Assembly: GCA_965197545.1 (NCBI GenBank)
Contig: CBDANJ010000007.1
Span: forward strand, 1,302,001-1,366,000
Direction of reading: 5' to 3'
Origin: CATOSP01 sp965197545
GTDB lineage: Bacteria > Chloroflexota > Dehalococcoidia > Lucifugimonadales > UBA3495
DNA: 64,000 bases
Position 1 is the stretch's first letter, and every line of letters begins with the position of its first letter. Below the pieces are notes generated by a model. It saw only the letters and a program-made list of their open reading frames with translations. It was not told the DNA's origin and searched no databases. The position numbers and the translations under genes are program-made. This document shows, piece by piece, positions 15,437 through 25,354 of the stretch.

Positions 15437-17698
15437 TCAGGAGCAACGCGGGATTCTGAGCGGTGTGTCCACATGCCTCTGCAACGAACCTTCAGCGCAC
15501 ATGATCCAAGTTTCCCATTGTCCGTTCCGGTTGGTCTCAAATACGATCTCGCGGCCGTCGCGAGACCAGGCGGGAGACCTGTCGTCACCAGGATTGTTGG
15601 TCAATGGGTTCTGTCGATTCCCGTCTCGGTCCATCGCGAAAATCTCCCAGTTGCCTGTGCGATCGGTGGCGAAGACGACCTTCTCCCAATCGTGGGACCA
15701 AGCCGGATCGACGTCATTTTTATCGTTGTAGGTCAACCTCGTCCAATTCTTCCTACCGGCGTCGACGATGTATATCTCAAAATCTCCATCTCTGTCGGAA
15801 GCGACCAGACTCTCTCCACGTGGATTCGTCGTCAACGGCGTTGGCAGCGGGGTCGGGACTGGTGTCGCCGTCGGGGCCGGAGTGGAACGACGGGGTCGTA
15901 TCTTGGCCGGTTTGGGTGTTGCCGTTGGCTTGCGGGTGGGAGCCACTGTCGCGATAGGAGACGGAGTTGAGGCGTCCTGAACGTTGCTTGGAGACGTGGG
16001 CATGGGCGAGGGAAGTCCGATTTCCAGGCTCACGTGGCGGTCGGCCACCATCATGACGCTCCCATAACCTCCCGTCTGGCTATCTACACCGCCCCAGGAA
16101 GCCAAGAATCCCGGCTTTGGGCTGGCCACAATGGTGACCTCTGTACCAACTGCGTACCTGCCGTCATATCCAGGCGCATTGCTCAAGCTAAGAGTTGCAT
16201 TGTCGGTCCAAATTAACAGGTGTCGGGGCGGGACAGATTCTCCATTGATATGAAGGCGGTAGCGCGGCGCCGGGGTGACGGTTGGAGGAGGGACCGGTGT
16301 CGGCGTTGGCTGCGGCACCCATACAGCCCTTGTCTCCTCATGGGATGGGACACCAGGCGTCCAGGCGCGGAGCCGATGCTCACCCGGCAGCACTCTCCGA
16401 AAAACGTGCTCTTGGGTTGATGGGGACACATTAGTCTCTGAGGATTCGACACCATCCAGCGAAACGCTGGGGAACCGGAGATTCGCCGCTTTTACAAACA
16501 CACGGACCGAGCTGCCAAATACCCGCACGCTAGTTAACTCCCACTCCTTCACCGGGATAGGTTCGGGCCGGGGCACCGGAGACGCGGTTGGGACCGATGC
16601 CGGTATGGGTGTCGGTGAAGGCGTCAGCGTGGGAGTTGCCGGTTCCGCGGGGGACGTCGTGGGATTCTGTTGTGAATCCGGCAGGGGACTCGCTGTAGGT
16701 TCTGGGACCAACGGAGCCAGTCCAGGCCGGTCCATCCCCCGCCGTTGGCCGTGAGGGACCAATGTAGAGCGGGACAGATCCAAAAAGGCTTTGACCTCTG
16801 CGTCAAGACTATCGGTTGCCGGTTTCGGAGACGGCTTTGCCGGACCGTGGGACCCCGTGCTTTGCAGGACAGTTTCGGGGGAGGCCGGGATTGCCGATAT
16901 AACAAGCGCGAAAGTGCTCAAGGAGTCCGCGAGCGCCTGTGCCGTCTTTGCCTCCAAGTCCACCACGGTAGGTAGCGGCTCCCATTCCCGGCCGGCTCCT
17001 CCAAGGTGGTAAATCGCGATGTGGTCCGGGTTGGAACCCGCGATGTCCAACTCCTCTTGGTTAAGCGCTAGAGTCAAGACAACCGGCTTCAGGAGCGACA
17101 ATGGCATTCCAGCCGTGTGGGCGCTGTCGGCTATTGATAGATCGAATACCTTGCTGGTTGGCGCCACGCCTTGGGGGAACGGCGTGACGCTCAATGGAGA
17201 TACCCTGCGGAACGTCAGTTCTCCCGTCGTGCTCACCGACCCGGGAGCGATATCTACGCGGACCACCCCTCGGGGAGACACAAAGTGCGCTCCGTCCCCT
17301 GGCGCGACCGCCAACGCTAATCCTTGCGTCGTCGCGGATGGAAGTTGGGCCTTCGAAATTGGGCCTGAGTTTATCAGCCAAATCCCCGCCACGGCCAGTA
17401 TGGCGGCAGACGCTGCCAATAGGACCGCTGAAGTTGAAAGCAGGCTTGAGTTATTTGGAAACAACAAACATCTTCGCGCCTGGAGCGCCGAAGAACATCC
17501 TTGACGGGCGGTATGCAAGGTAGACTTCGAAACAGTCCCCGGTGTCCTCCGTGCGCGAACGGTCCACTTCATTTTGCGCTTGCCAGGAGCCCGGTCGTCA
17601 GACTCCTGGTGATCGTCGGCGTACTTGATCGCCAGGTCTTCCGCTCTTTCTTGGGAGATGCCGGGCTCGTCGGGCGCTATTTCTGGCAGATCACTCAT
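15437..17698 (-). CDS. Membrane-anchored modular protein with PD40 propeller repeats (shorter paralogue)
   Basis: 753 residues; no named family for the whole. In order: cytoplasmic N-terminus (1-85), one membrane helix (about 86-110), a ZU5-like beta domain (about 133-260; VRVDIAPGSV), a Pro/Thr-rich linker, a beta domain with WELTSVRVFG and PGEHRLRAWTPGV, a second beta domain (PRYRLHING...SWGGVDS), another Pro/Thr linker, then PD40 (TolB-like) repeats (DGDFEIYIVD, TGNWEIFAMD, NGQWETWIM). Probably anchored in the cytoplasmic membrane with the bulk outside. Only about three PD40 units are seen and the C-terminus ends abruptly, so the propeller may be incomplete. It shares its entire domain order with the gene immediately upstream (33 bp away). 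Confidence 0.75.
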   Translation of the reverse strand: MSDLPEIAPDEPGISQERAEDLAIKYADDHQESDDRAPGKRKMKWTVRARRTPGTVSKSTLHTARQGCSSALQARRCLLFPNNSSLLSTSAVLLAASAAILAVAGIWLINSGPISKAQLPSATTQGLALAVAPGDGAHFVSPRGVVRVDIAPGSVSTTGELTFRRVSPLSVTPFPQGVAPTSKVFDLSIADSAHTAGMPLSLLKPVVLTLALNQEELDIAGSNPDHIAIYHLGGAGREWEPLPTVVDLEAKTAQALADSLSTFALVISAIPASPETVLQSTGSHGPAKPSPKPATDSLDAEVKAFLDLSRSTLVPHGQRRGMDRPGLAPLVPEPTASPLPDSQQNPTTSPAEPATPTLTPSPTPIPASVPTASPVPRPEPIPVKEWELTSVRVFGSSVRVFVKAANLRFPSVSLDGVESSETNVSPSTQEHVFRRVLPGEHRLRAWTPGVPSHEETRAVWVPQPTPTPVPPPTVTPAPRYRLHINGESVPPRHLLIWTDNATLSLSNAPGYDGRYAVGTEVTIVASPKPGFLASWGGVDSQTGGYGSVMMVADRHVSLEIGLPSPMPTSPSNVQDASTPSPIATVAPTRKPTATPKPAKIRPRRSTPAPTATPVPTPLPTPLTTNPRGESLVASDRDGDFEIYIVDAGRKNWTRLTYNDKNDVDPAWSHDWEKVVFATDRTGNWEIFAMDRDGNRQNPLTNNPGDDRSPAWSRDGREIVFETNRNGQWETWIMCAEGSLQRHVDTPLRIPRCS

Positions 17699-17730
17699 AC
17701 CGTGCCAAACAACAATCTACTCCTCGCGCC

Positions 17731-20352
17731 TTAGCGCTTCCAGTCGGGGTCCGTGTCAGCGCCCGGGCCGCCGGTTATCCGGACACGACTGGACCCGTCG
17801 GCGGACATCACGAAAAGGTCCTCGCTCCCGTCTTTGTCGGATGTGTAGACCAGGTGCGATCCCTCGGGTGACCATGCCGGGGACCATGCGTTGTGGTCCG
17901 GGGTCAATGACAAGGAGCCAGTCCCGTCCGAACCGATAGTGGAAATGCGGGGCGAACCCCCGGCATCGCTCGTGAAACCCAGCGTGACGCCGTTTGGAGA
18001 CCACTTCGGCCCCTTGGCGTCAATGCCGCTCGTAAGCTGTGTGGCCACTCCCCAGTTTCCAACGTCCATGATGTAGATATCGTGGCCGTTTCCGTTGGGC
18101 CGGTTGAAAGCCAACTTCGCCCCGTCGGGCGACCATTCCGGCCTGGTCTCGTCTTCTGAAGATCTGGATACGTTCATCTGCCTCATCCCGCTGGGGAACA
18201 TGGAGTAGATTTCGCGGTGTCCATCCCGGTTGGACTCGAAAGCTAACTCGGTCCCGTCAGGCGACCAGGCCGGGTATTGGTCGTCCGCCAAGTTGCTGAT
18301 GAGCCTAATTACATTGCTGCCATCAGAATCCATGACGTAGAGTTCCCGGTTACCGTCCCGCCGGCTTTCGAACGCGATCTTCGAGCCATCGGGGGACCAT
18401 ACTGGATGCCGGTCATCGGCAGGCTCCTCCGTCAAGCGTTTCAAATCGGACCCGTTGGCGTCTACGACGTATATCTCGTAATTGCCGTGTCTGTTGGATG
18501 CGAACACTATCTTCCCCTCAAGTTCCGGTGTGGGTTCGGGCTTAGGTGCGGGTGTGGGTTCCGGCGTGGGTTCAGGCTTAGGTGCGGGAGTAGGTTCCGG
18601 CGTAGGTGCGGGTGTAGGTTCAGGAGCGGGTTCAGGCTTAGGTGCGGGTATGCGTTCGGGAGTGGGTTCGGGCGTCAAAACGGGCGCGCGGAGGGTTTCG
18701 GAGTTGGGAACGGGGGCTCGGGACTTCTTGAAGACCAGCTTTGGCGTGGGAGGAGGTGGGCCGATCTTGACCGAGACAAACCGGTCGGCCACCATGTCGA
18801 CCTTCCCAAATAGTCCATCATGGCTATCGACACCGCCCCAGGAGTACGGCCACCCAGATTTGGGGCTGGCCAATACCGTCACTCTTTCTCCGGCGGTGTA
18901 CCGTCCGTCCGGAGACGGCGCCTGGCTCAGGGCTACGCTTCCATCTCCGATGAGGACCATAAGGTTCTGTGCGGGCACCTGGATGTTGTTGATGAAGAGC
19001 CGGTACCGCGGCTGACGCGTCGGGGTTGACCTGGTGGTTGCGGTTGCTGGGGGTTTTGGGGTTGGTGTTGGGGTATGGAGTTCGACCAGTGTAGTCCGTT
19101 CGTAGCGGGCTACCCCCGGCGTCCATACCCTTACTGTATGCGTCCCGGGGGAAACGGCTCGAAAGACGTGCATTTGGTAAGGAAGTACAGTCTTTATCTC
19201 CTCGGTCTCCCGGCCATTCAGGGAGACCGCGACGAGTCCGGGGCCCAGAATCTTCACATAGACCCTCGCCACATCCCCTCGCGCGAAGACTCTCTCCAAT
19301 TTCCAGTCTTGAGTAGGGACCGGCGTGGGCGCCCGGACCATCCTAACGGTCAGGGAGGCTTTCTGTGGCGTTGATGGAAGGAGGTTAACCGCTGTGGGTC
19401 CAGGAGGTTGATAGACCTCTTCATCCGCGACAATCCCGGTATCCAGGGTGACTGCAGGCGGACTATGTTCGACGGAGGTCAGACTAAGGTCTTCGGAAAG
19501 CTTCGGTGCAGGAGAAAGAGAAGAGTAGGTCCGTTCAGCTACCAAAATGACGGGGAGAGTCGGGGTGGGAGACCGGTCCAGGGCCTGCACAAGGGGGGCC
19601 ATAGGCAAGCTTGAGTCTTGATTGGCGAGTAGGATGTCTCTTTCGGGCTCGGCGGCGTTGACATTGGGCGAAGGCTCGGCTTCTGTGGGACTGTCCGGGA
19701 CTATCACGGGCCACCGGACTGTTAGGGCGAACCTTCCGAAGGTCTGTATTCGGGCCTGTGCCAGGTTCGAGGCAAAGTCTACCTGGGTTGGAATGGGTGT
19801 CCAATCGGCGTTGTCCGGGCCGGCATGATGAATTACCACTCTCGACTCGTCGGAACCCGTGACAGCGATCTCCTCATCGCTTAAGGATGTGGTCAATAGC
19901 CCCGGTTTCAGTATCGAGGGAGCGCGGTTGGGCGATAGCTTATCCTTGGAAATCGAGAGTTCAAATACCTTGGTGGTGGCCACGAATCCCAGTGGCAAAT
20001 CTGGAATGTCCCAAGCTGAGACGTCCCGATAGGAGAGAGTCCGGTCCGACACGACCGAGCCCGGCTCTATGTACAGTTGGACTTCCCCCAGAGGGGAACT
20101 GAGTGTCGCCTCAGCGTCGGGTCTTAGGTGCGCTGTTACCGTGTCCGGCGGTTGGGCTGAGGGAGGATGCCACGAAACTACCAGGCCGGCCAGCGCCACC
20201 GCAACGAGACCCATCGCGGCAATGGCCACAAGCCCCTTAAGCTCGAAGGGAGCCGTGCGGGGCCGGAGTCGCAAGACTCGCTCCGCCGGGTTTGGACTTG
20301 CGCTCGACGGTGTGGCGTGTTCTTCGGACTGCTGCCTGTGTTCTCCGCCCAT
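17731..20352 (-). CDS. Membrane-anchored modular protein with PD40 propeller repeats (longer paralogue)
   Basis: 873 residues, same architecture as its downstream neighbour: short cytoplasmic tail, membrane helix (about 39-61), ZU5-like domain (VQLYIEPGSVVS), linker, WKLERVFARGD...TVRVWTPGV domain, PRYRLFINN...SWGGVDS domain, a striking EPTPAPKPEPTP repeat linker, and about six PD40 blades (NYEIYVVDANGSDLKRL; VWSPDGSKIAFES), enough for a closed propeller. PD40 propellers of the TolB kind bind proteins or peptides. Start taken at ATG 20352, though no ribosome site is visible. Likely surface-exposed and co-transcribed with the shorter copy. Partner or ligand unknown. Confidence 0.75.
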   Translation of the reverse strand: MGGEHRQQSEEHATPSSASPNPAERVLRLRPRTAPFELKGLVAIAAMGLVAVALAGLVVSWHPPSAQPPDTVTAHLRPDAEATLSSPLGEVQLYIEPGSVVSDRTLSYRDVSAWDIPDLPLGFVATTKVFELSISKDKLSPNRAPSILKPGLLTTSLSDEEIAVTGSDESRVVIHHAGPDNADWTPIPTQVDFASNLAQARIQTFGRFALTVRWPVIVPDSPTEAEPSPNVNAAEPERDILLANQDSSLPMAPLVQALDRSPTPTLPVILVAERTYSSLSPAPKLSEDLSLTSVEHSPPAVTLDTGIVADEEVYQPPGPTAVNLLPSTPQKASLTVRMVRAPTPVPTQDWKLERVFARGDVARVYVKILGPGLVAVSLNGRETEEIKTVLPYQMHVFRAVSPGTHTVRVWTPGVARYERTTLVELHTPTPTPKPPATATTRSTPTRQPRYRLFINNIQVPAQNLMVLIGDGSVALSQAPSPDGRYTAGERVTVLASPKSGWPYSWGGVDSHDGLFGKVDMVADRFVSVKIGPPPPTPKLVFKKSRAPVPNSETLRAPVLTPEPTPERIPAPKPEPAPEPTPAPTPEPTPAPKPEPTPEPTPAPKPEPTPELEGKIVFASNRHGNYEIYVVDANGSDLKRLTEEPADDRHPVWSPDGSKIAFESRRDGNRELYVMDSDGSNVIRLISNLADDQYPAWSPDGTELAFESNRDGHREIYSMFPSGMRQMNVSRSSEDETRPEWSPDGAKLAFNRPNGNGHDIYIMDVGNWGVATQLTSGIDAKGPKWSPNGVTLGFTSDAGGSPRISTIGSDGTGSLSLTPDHNAWSPAWSPEGSHLVYTSDKDGSEDLFVMSADGSSRVRITGGPGADTDPDWKR

Positions 20353-20760
20353 AATCAACTAGTTGCTGAAGGTGGGACCAGACCAGTAGTGGGCGAGGCG
20401 GCGAGCGCCGGAAAACAGAGATTAGCCAGACCGATAAGGGTGAAAATAGGGTCTACCAACCGCACCACGCCGCTTTTGCGGAGGAAGCGCCTTCGATTCG
20501 CTACTCCGCCTTTCCGCACGGACCCAACAGATGAGATTCTGGGACCAGAGCAAGTGATACATACCTCAACTCGCGAATAAGGAGGATATCTAGTCCTCGC
20601 GCAAGGCGCCCATACGTATCACTTATGGTTTTGTATCTTTGTCGAGACACTTATTAACATAACTATTAGAAATTAGTCAAATATGTGGGACCCATTGTTC
20701 TCAGTGGGCGGGCTCCGGGCAGGGTGACATCGCCTCGCGTGAGAGGCTGAGTATGTTAGA
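20353..20760. other. Divergent intergenic region with an AT-rich core
   Basis: 408 bp between the PD40 operon and metG. The stretch at about 20600-20690 is distinctly AT-rich against the surrounding sequence and probably holds promoters. A TTGACT on the minus strand is followed after 17 bp by a weak TTAATA. No T-box, SAM riboswitch or RNA gene was recognised ahead of metG. Confidence 0.4.
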
Positions 20761-22494
20761 ATGAACCTCGGAATGGCGTTCGCGCCAGCGCCTACGGAGG
20801 AACAAAGGTTGCCCGAACGGATATTCATAGGCGTCGCCTGGCCCTACGCCAACGGCCCCCTGCACCTCGGTCATGTGGCGGGTTGCTATCTGGCCGCCGA
20901 CATTTTCGCCCGCTACCACCGCATCAAGGGAAACCAGGTGCTCATGGTGTCTGGCAGCGACAGCCACGGCACTCCCATCACAGTACGCGCAGAGCAGGAA
21001 GGCGCAACTCCTGAAGAGATATTGAATAGGTACCATCCCCAGTTTTTGGACACCTGGGAACGCCTGGGGATTACCTTCGACCTGTTCACCACCACGCACA
21101 CCGAAAACCACCAGCGGGTCACCCACGACATATTCAGCAAGCTGATGGACGGGGGCTACATCTACAAAGAGTCGATGTTGCTGGCTTACTGTCCCGATTG
21201 CTCCAGGTTCTTGCCTGACAGGTACGTGAACGGAGTTTGCCCACACTGTGGATTCGAACGAGCCAGGGGCGACCAATGCGATAGTTGCGGCCGCACCTTG
21301 GACCCCATCGACCTGGTCAACGCCCGGTGCATTCTTTCCGGCACCTCGCCCGAATTCAGGGAGTCGGAGCATTTCTTCCTTAGGCTATCCGCGTTCCAGG
21401 AACCCTTGCTGAAGTGGGTCGAAAAGCAGACGCACTGGCGACCCAACGTCTTGAACTTCACGCGGCGTTTCCTGGAATCCGGTCTGAAGGACAGGGCTAT
21501 CACCCGGGACCTCGACTGGGGGGTTCCCATACCGATAGAAGGGTACGACGAGAAACGCATCTACGTCTGGTTTGAAGCGGTAATCGGGTATTTGTCCGCC
21601 GCCGTGGAGTGGGCCCACCTGGCTGGGAACGACGAAGGATGGAAGGACTTCTGGCAGGACGAGCAGACCAGGTCCTACTATTTCATCGGCAAAGACAACA
21701 TCCCTTTCCACACCATAATCTGGCCCGCAATGCTCATGGGCTACGGCGGTTTGAATCTTCCCTACGACGTTCCCTCGAATGAATTCCTCAGTCTGGAGGG
21801 CCGGAAGTTCTCCACCAGCGAGAATTGGGCGGTGTGGGTCCCGGATTACCTCGACCGTTATGACCCCGATCCTCTCCGGTATCTCCTGTCTATCAACATG
21901 CCGGAATCCGGAGACACCGATTTCTCATGGGGTGAGTTCGTCAGGAGAAACAACGAGGAACTGGTCGCAACTTACGGCAACCTCGTCAATCGCGTCCTTT
22001 CGTTCACGTATCGAAACTTCGACGGGAAGGTCCCTTCGCCGGGGCCAGAGCGTGAGCAGGACCGAGAACTGCTAGAAGCGGCGCGGTCAGTGATGGAGAA
22101 TGTGGACGGGGACTTGCGCGATTGCCACTTCAAGTCGGCCATCGGCTGGGCGTTCACTCTGGCCCAGCGGACCAACCGTTACCTGGATGCCCAGGCGCCG
22201 TGGCAGGCGATCAAGACCGATCGGGAAAACGCGGCGACCACCCTCTACACATCCGTCCGCGTGCTGAATTGCCTCAAGATGTCGCTCTTCCCGTTTCTCC
22301 CGTTTAGTTCCCAACGCGTCCATGAGTTCTTGGGGCTGGATGGGAATGCAGAGGCCGGCAGTTGGGACTTCGAACGACTCATAGGAGAGATCGAAGGAGG
22401 CAACCCCCTGCGACCGCCGGCGCCGTTATACACTAAGCTTGACCCCCAGGCGGTTGATGAAGAAATTCAGCGGCTGGGCGTCGCCGTCAACTAG
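20761..22494 (+). CDS. metG: Methionyl-tRNA synthetase
   Basis: Charges tRNA(Met). 577 residues. HIGH-type motif PLHLGHVAG, a connective zinc domain with knuckles CPDC, CPHC and CDSC, and a KMSKS-type motif KFSTS. It then has the helical anticodon-binding domain and ends without the EMAPII-like tRNA-binding extension found in longer MetRS. A second in-frame ATG lies at 20773; neither start has a clear ribosome site. It is followed 8 bp later by the prenyl synthase gene, implying one transcript. Confidence 0.95.
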   Translation: MNLGMAFAPAPTEEQRLPERIFIGVAWPYANGPLHLGHVAGCYLAADIFARYHRIKGNQVLMVSGSDSHGTPITVRAEQEGATPEEILNRYHPQFLDTWERLGITFDLFTTTHTENHQRVTHDIFSKLMDGGYIYKESMLLAYCPDCSRFLPDRYVNGVCPHCGFERARGDQCDSCGRTLDPIDLVNARCILSGTSPEFRESEHFFLRLSAFQEPLLKWVEKQTHWRPNVLNFTRRFLESGLKDRAITRDLDWGVPIPIEGYDEKRIYVWFEAVIGYLSAAVEWAHLAGNDEGWKDFWQDEQTRSYYFIGKDNIPFHTIIWPAMLMGYGGLNLPYDVPSNEFLSLEGRKFSTSENWAVWVPDYLDRYDPDPLRYLLSINMPESGDTDFSWGEFVRRNNEELVATYGNLVNRVLSFTYRNFDGKVPSPGPEREQDRELLEAARSVMENVDGDLRDCHFKSAIGWAFTLAQRTNRYLDAQAPWQAIKTDRENAATTLYTSVRVLNCLKMSLFPFLPFSSQRVHEFLGLDGNAEAGSWDFERLIGEIEGGNPLRPPAPLYTKLDPQAVDEEIQRLGVAVN

Positions 22495-22502
22495 GGGGCA
22501 GG

Positions 22503-23486
22503 TTGCTCAAAGGAATAGATGAGCGCACCAACTCGATCTACGCCCCGATTCAGGAGAAGTTGGCTCTAGTAGAAGAGCGGCTTCACGGATTGCGAGGAAC
22601 GAGTCCGGAACATCTTCAACCTCTTATCGACCACGTGCTCAGCTCAGGGGGCAAACGGGTCCGCCCCGCGATCACATTGCTGGCCGCCGACCTATATCCC
22701 CACGAATCCGATTACCCGGTCATTATGGCTGGCGCCGTTGAGCTACTGCATCTTGCCACCCTGATCCATGATGACACCGTGGACGACTCTGACATCCGGC
22801 GCGGACAGCCCACGGTGAGCAATCTCTGGGGAAAACAGGTGGCCGTATTATTTGGCGATTACCTCTTCGCCACGTCTGCTACCTTCGTATGCGACACCCA
22901 CAACGTTCGCGTGATCCGCCGTTTCTCCGAAACCATCATGGAACTCGCCAGCGGCGAGCTGGTGGAGTACTTCAACACTTTCAACACCGACCGCGCCCTA
23001 GAGTTGTATCGGGATCGCATATATCACAAGACAGCCTCCCTATTCTGCACCGCGGGAGAAACAGGGGCGATCTTGGGCGGCGCACCCGAACCCCAGGTCC
23101 AGGCTGTGCGGGAGTATTGCTACAACATCGGCATGGCATTCCAAATGGTGGACGACCTACTTGACGTTCAGGGGGACGCCCGCGAGATGGGTAAACCCGT
23201 AGGGAAGGATTTGCTCCAGGGCGTACTCACTCTGCCGACCATCATGCTCATGGAGAAATTCCCGGACGAAAACCCAATCAAGGAGCTATTCGCCGACCCG
23301 TCCCTCGACGGTAAATTAGATACCGTTCTCGACATGATTAACAACTCGTCCATAGTTGACGAGTGTTACGAGGTGATCGGTCAATACTGCGCGAGAGCCG
23401 CCCAGTCCCTGGAAACCCTCCCTGACAGACCGGCCCGTAGCTCATTGGAGGCGCTCCTGGAATACATGAGGGAACGCAGCCGGTAG
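22503..23486 (+). CDS. Polyprenyl diphosphate synthase
   Basis: Trans-prenyltransferase that elongates allylic diphosphates with isopentenyl diphosphate; chain length not determined. 327 residues. First Asp-rich motif DDTVDDSD (LIHDDTVDDSDIRRGQPT), second DDLLD with GKPVGKDLLQG. KRVRP near residue 55 is the substrate-binding region. Probably makes the quinone side chain or a lipid carrier. Start is TTG with GGGGCAGG upstream; 8 bp after metG. Confidence 0.92.
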   Translation: MLKGIDERTNSIYAPIQEKLALVEERLHGLRGTSPEHLQPLIDHVLSSGGKRVRPAITLLAADLYPHESDYPVIMAGAVELLHLATLIHDDTVDDSDIRRGQPTVSNLWGKQVAVLFGDYLFATSATFVCDTHNVRVIRRFSETIMELASGELVEYFNTFNTDRALELYRDRIYHKTASLFCTAGETGAILGGAPEPQVQAVREYCYNIGMAFQMVDDLLDVQGDAREMGKPVGKDLLQGVLTLPTIMLMEKFPDENPIKELFADPSLDGKLDTVLDMINNSSIVDECYEVIGQYCARAAQSLETLPDRPARSSLEALLEYMRERSR

Positions 23487-23507
23487 TCACCCCCCTCGAT
23501 TTCCGGG

Positions 23508-25118
23508 TTACAGCCCCGCGTTCCAGACTTCTCGCCCCCCGACAATGGTTAGGACCGACCGAATGCTCCTCAACCGTTGGGGGTCGACACACAAAGGGTC
23601 GGTGTCCAGCAAAGCCAGGTCCGCGATCTTTCCCGGAGTAATGCTGCCCTTTTGGCGCGCCGATCCCTCGGCCGCTGCCCCGGTGATGGTATACATCCGA
23701 AGCGCCTCAGCCACCGAAACGCTTTGGAGGGGAGCCTGGGAGCTGTCTGTCGAGTTTAGCGTTTGTCCTTCCCTGGTGAGCCGGGTGACGGCGCTGTAAA
23801 TTCCTGGCCAGGGGTTAGGGTTAATAACCGGGGCATCCGAACCGAAGGCCACCGGGACGCCAGCACGGTGGAGCGACCCTACAGGGTAGAGGTGCGGGAG
23901 TAGGTCCGGGTCAACGCGTTCGATGTACCGCCTTCCGTTCCAGTAGATGAATCCGGGCTGAGTAACCACCATTGCCCCTGACGCCTTGACCATATCAACG
24001 ACGTGCGGCGGACATTCAGAGCAGTGTTCGATCCGGTCTCTGGCGCCAACTGCGTCTCCATGGACTGGGTGGGCCTCCGCCAACGCCAGGGCTGTCGCGA
24101 GAACCGCTTCCTGTTCGACCGCATGGACTGCAACTGGAAATCCCCGCCGGTGTGAGTCTTCCACCATGTCTCTCAATGTTTCAACCGCCGGGTGCATGGC
24201 TCCGGTAGTCATGGTAACCATGATTTTGGCGTGGCCCAGCCTGAGCCGGTCGTCTTCGGCATTCCAGCCCAGGCCCTGGTCCACCAGTTCACCCAGGTTT
24301 GGGAATCCGGCCATCATTGTGACGCGTAAATTCAACAGTCCAGAGGCGTAGAGATCCTGAAACGCCTGCCACCGAGCCAGACCATTATCCGGTCCGGCGT
24401 CATGCACGGAAGTAACCCCGGCCCTGAGTAGTATCTCGCCGAGTCGCAGGACTCCGTCCTTTACTTCAGCTTCGCCGCTCGTCCGCCCAATTCGGGCGCG
24501 CAAATACCCGGACATCTCAAAGAACAGTCCGGTGGGTTGACCCGTCGCTTCGTCCCTGTCGATGATTCCTTCGGGAGGGTCGGGTGTATTCGCGTGAATT
24601 CTGGCCAGGTCCATGCCCAGGCTATTTAGGACAGAGGCATGTCCGCTGCGGTGGTCAATCCTCACTGGGTGAAGAGAAGTGGCCTGGTCCAAGTCCCAAC
24701 GGTTGGGGTGGCGGCCTTCGATGAGAGACATGTCGTCGTAGCCGTACCCGCGGACCCATTGTCCCGGCGGTGCGCTCTCGGCCCGAGTCTTGACCAATTC
24801 CCGCAACCCGGCGATGGAAGAGATGGACTCGGGTCCGCAGTCCAGTCCGCGTATCGCGGAAGCCTGGGCCAGCACATGGCAATGCGCGTCGATCAGACCT
24901 GGGACCAACGTCATTCCCTGGCAGTCGATGGTCCTGGCGCGGCTTCCCGCCTGCGCTGATGTCTGGGAACGGTTGCCGACCGCCGCGATGAAGCCTCCCC
25001 GGACCGCGACGGCGCTGGCGGCGGGCCTCTCCGGGTCCATTGTCAAGACCCGGGCGTTGACCAACAGAAGGTCTTGCATTTGACTGTCAAGGTGATTGGG
25101 AGTACCGGCGTATGTCAT
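23508..25118 (-). CDS. YtcJ-like metal-dependent amidohydrolase
   Basis: 536-residue amidohydrolase of the amidohydrolase_3 (YtcJ) family. Metal motif DAHCHV after GLID, later VAVHAVEQEAV and RIEHCSECPP histidines, and the catalytic Asp in AFGSDAPV. The C-terminus returns to the small beta domain (GKIADLALLDTDP). Family members hydrolyse amides or related bonds, but specificity cannot be deduced. Convergent with the prenyl synthase. An alternative ATG at 25079 (MQDLLLVNARVLT) starts at the conserved domain and is plausible; neither has a good ribosome site. Confidence 0.85.
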   Translation of the reverse strand: MTYAGTPNHLDSQMQDLLLVNARVLTMDPERPAASAVAVRGGFIAAVGNRSQTSAQAGSRARTIDCQGMTLVPGLIDAHCHVLAQASAIRGLDCGPESISSIAGLRELVKTRAESAPPGQWVRGYGYDDMSLIEGRHPNRWDLDQATSLHPVRIDHRSGHASVLNSLGMDLARIHANTPDPPEGIIDRDEATGQPTGLFFEMSGYLRARIGRTSGEAEVKDGVLRLGEILLRAGVTSVHDAGPDNGLARWQAFQDLYASGLLNLRVTMMAGFPNLGELVDQGLGWNAEDDRLRLGHAKIMVTMTTGAMHPAVETLRDMVEDSHRRGFPVAVHAVEQEAVLATALALAEAHPVHGDAVGARDRIEHCSECPPHVVDMVKASGAMVVTQPGFIYWNGRRYIERVDPDLLPHLYPVGSLHRAGVPVAFGSDAPVINPNPWPGIYSAVTRLTREGQTLNSTDSSQAPLQSVSVAEALRMYTITGAAAEGSARQKGSITPGKIADLALLDTDPLCVDPQRLRSIRSVLTIVGGREVWNAGL

Positions 25119-25354
25119 TCGCGCCGCCTGGTCCGGAGGGGGATATCGCTTCTCTGGTGGGCTCTTCCGGGATAAGGATATGGGCGATTACCGGAGTATA
25201 TTCCCTGGAATGGACGTTTGGGTATTGATTTCGGGGATGGGGTACCGCTAGGCTATGCGGAGAGGAGCGTCTTAACCGGCCTCTCGCCCTCTCGAATCCG
25301 TGTCCACGCCTACCTGGGACGTAAGCGAAAGCCAATTAGAGTTGAGTCAACCGG

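Noticed and set aside
18500..18700. CRISPR-like or microsatellite repeat array
   Set aside because: The periodic sequence is coding and encodes the EPTPAPKPEPTP linker of the PD40 protein; there are no spacers.
20353..20760. T-box or SAM riboswitch ahead of metG
   Set aside because: No T-box GGTGGNACCGCG motif and no SAM riboswitch core seen.
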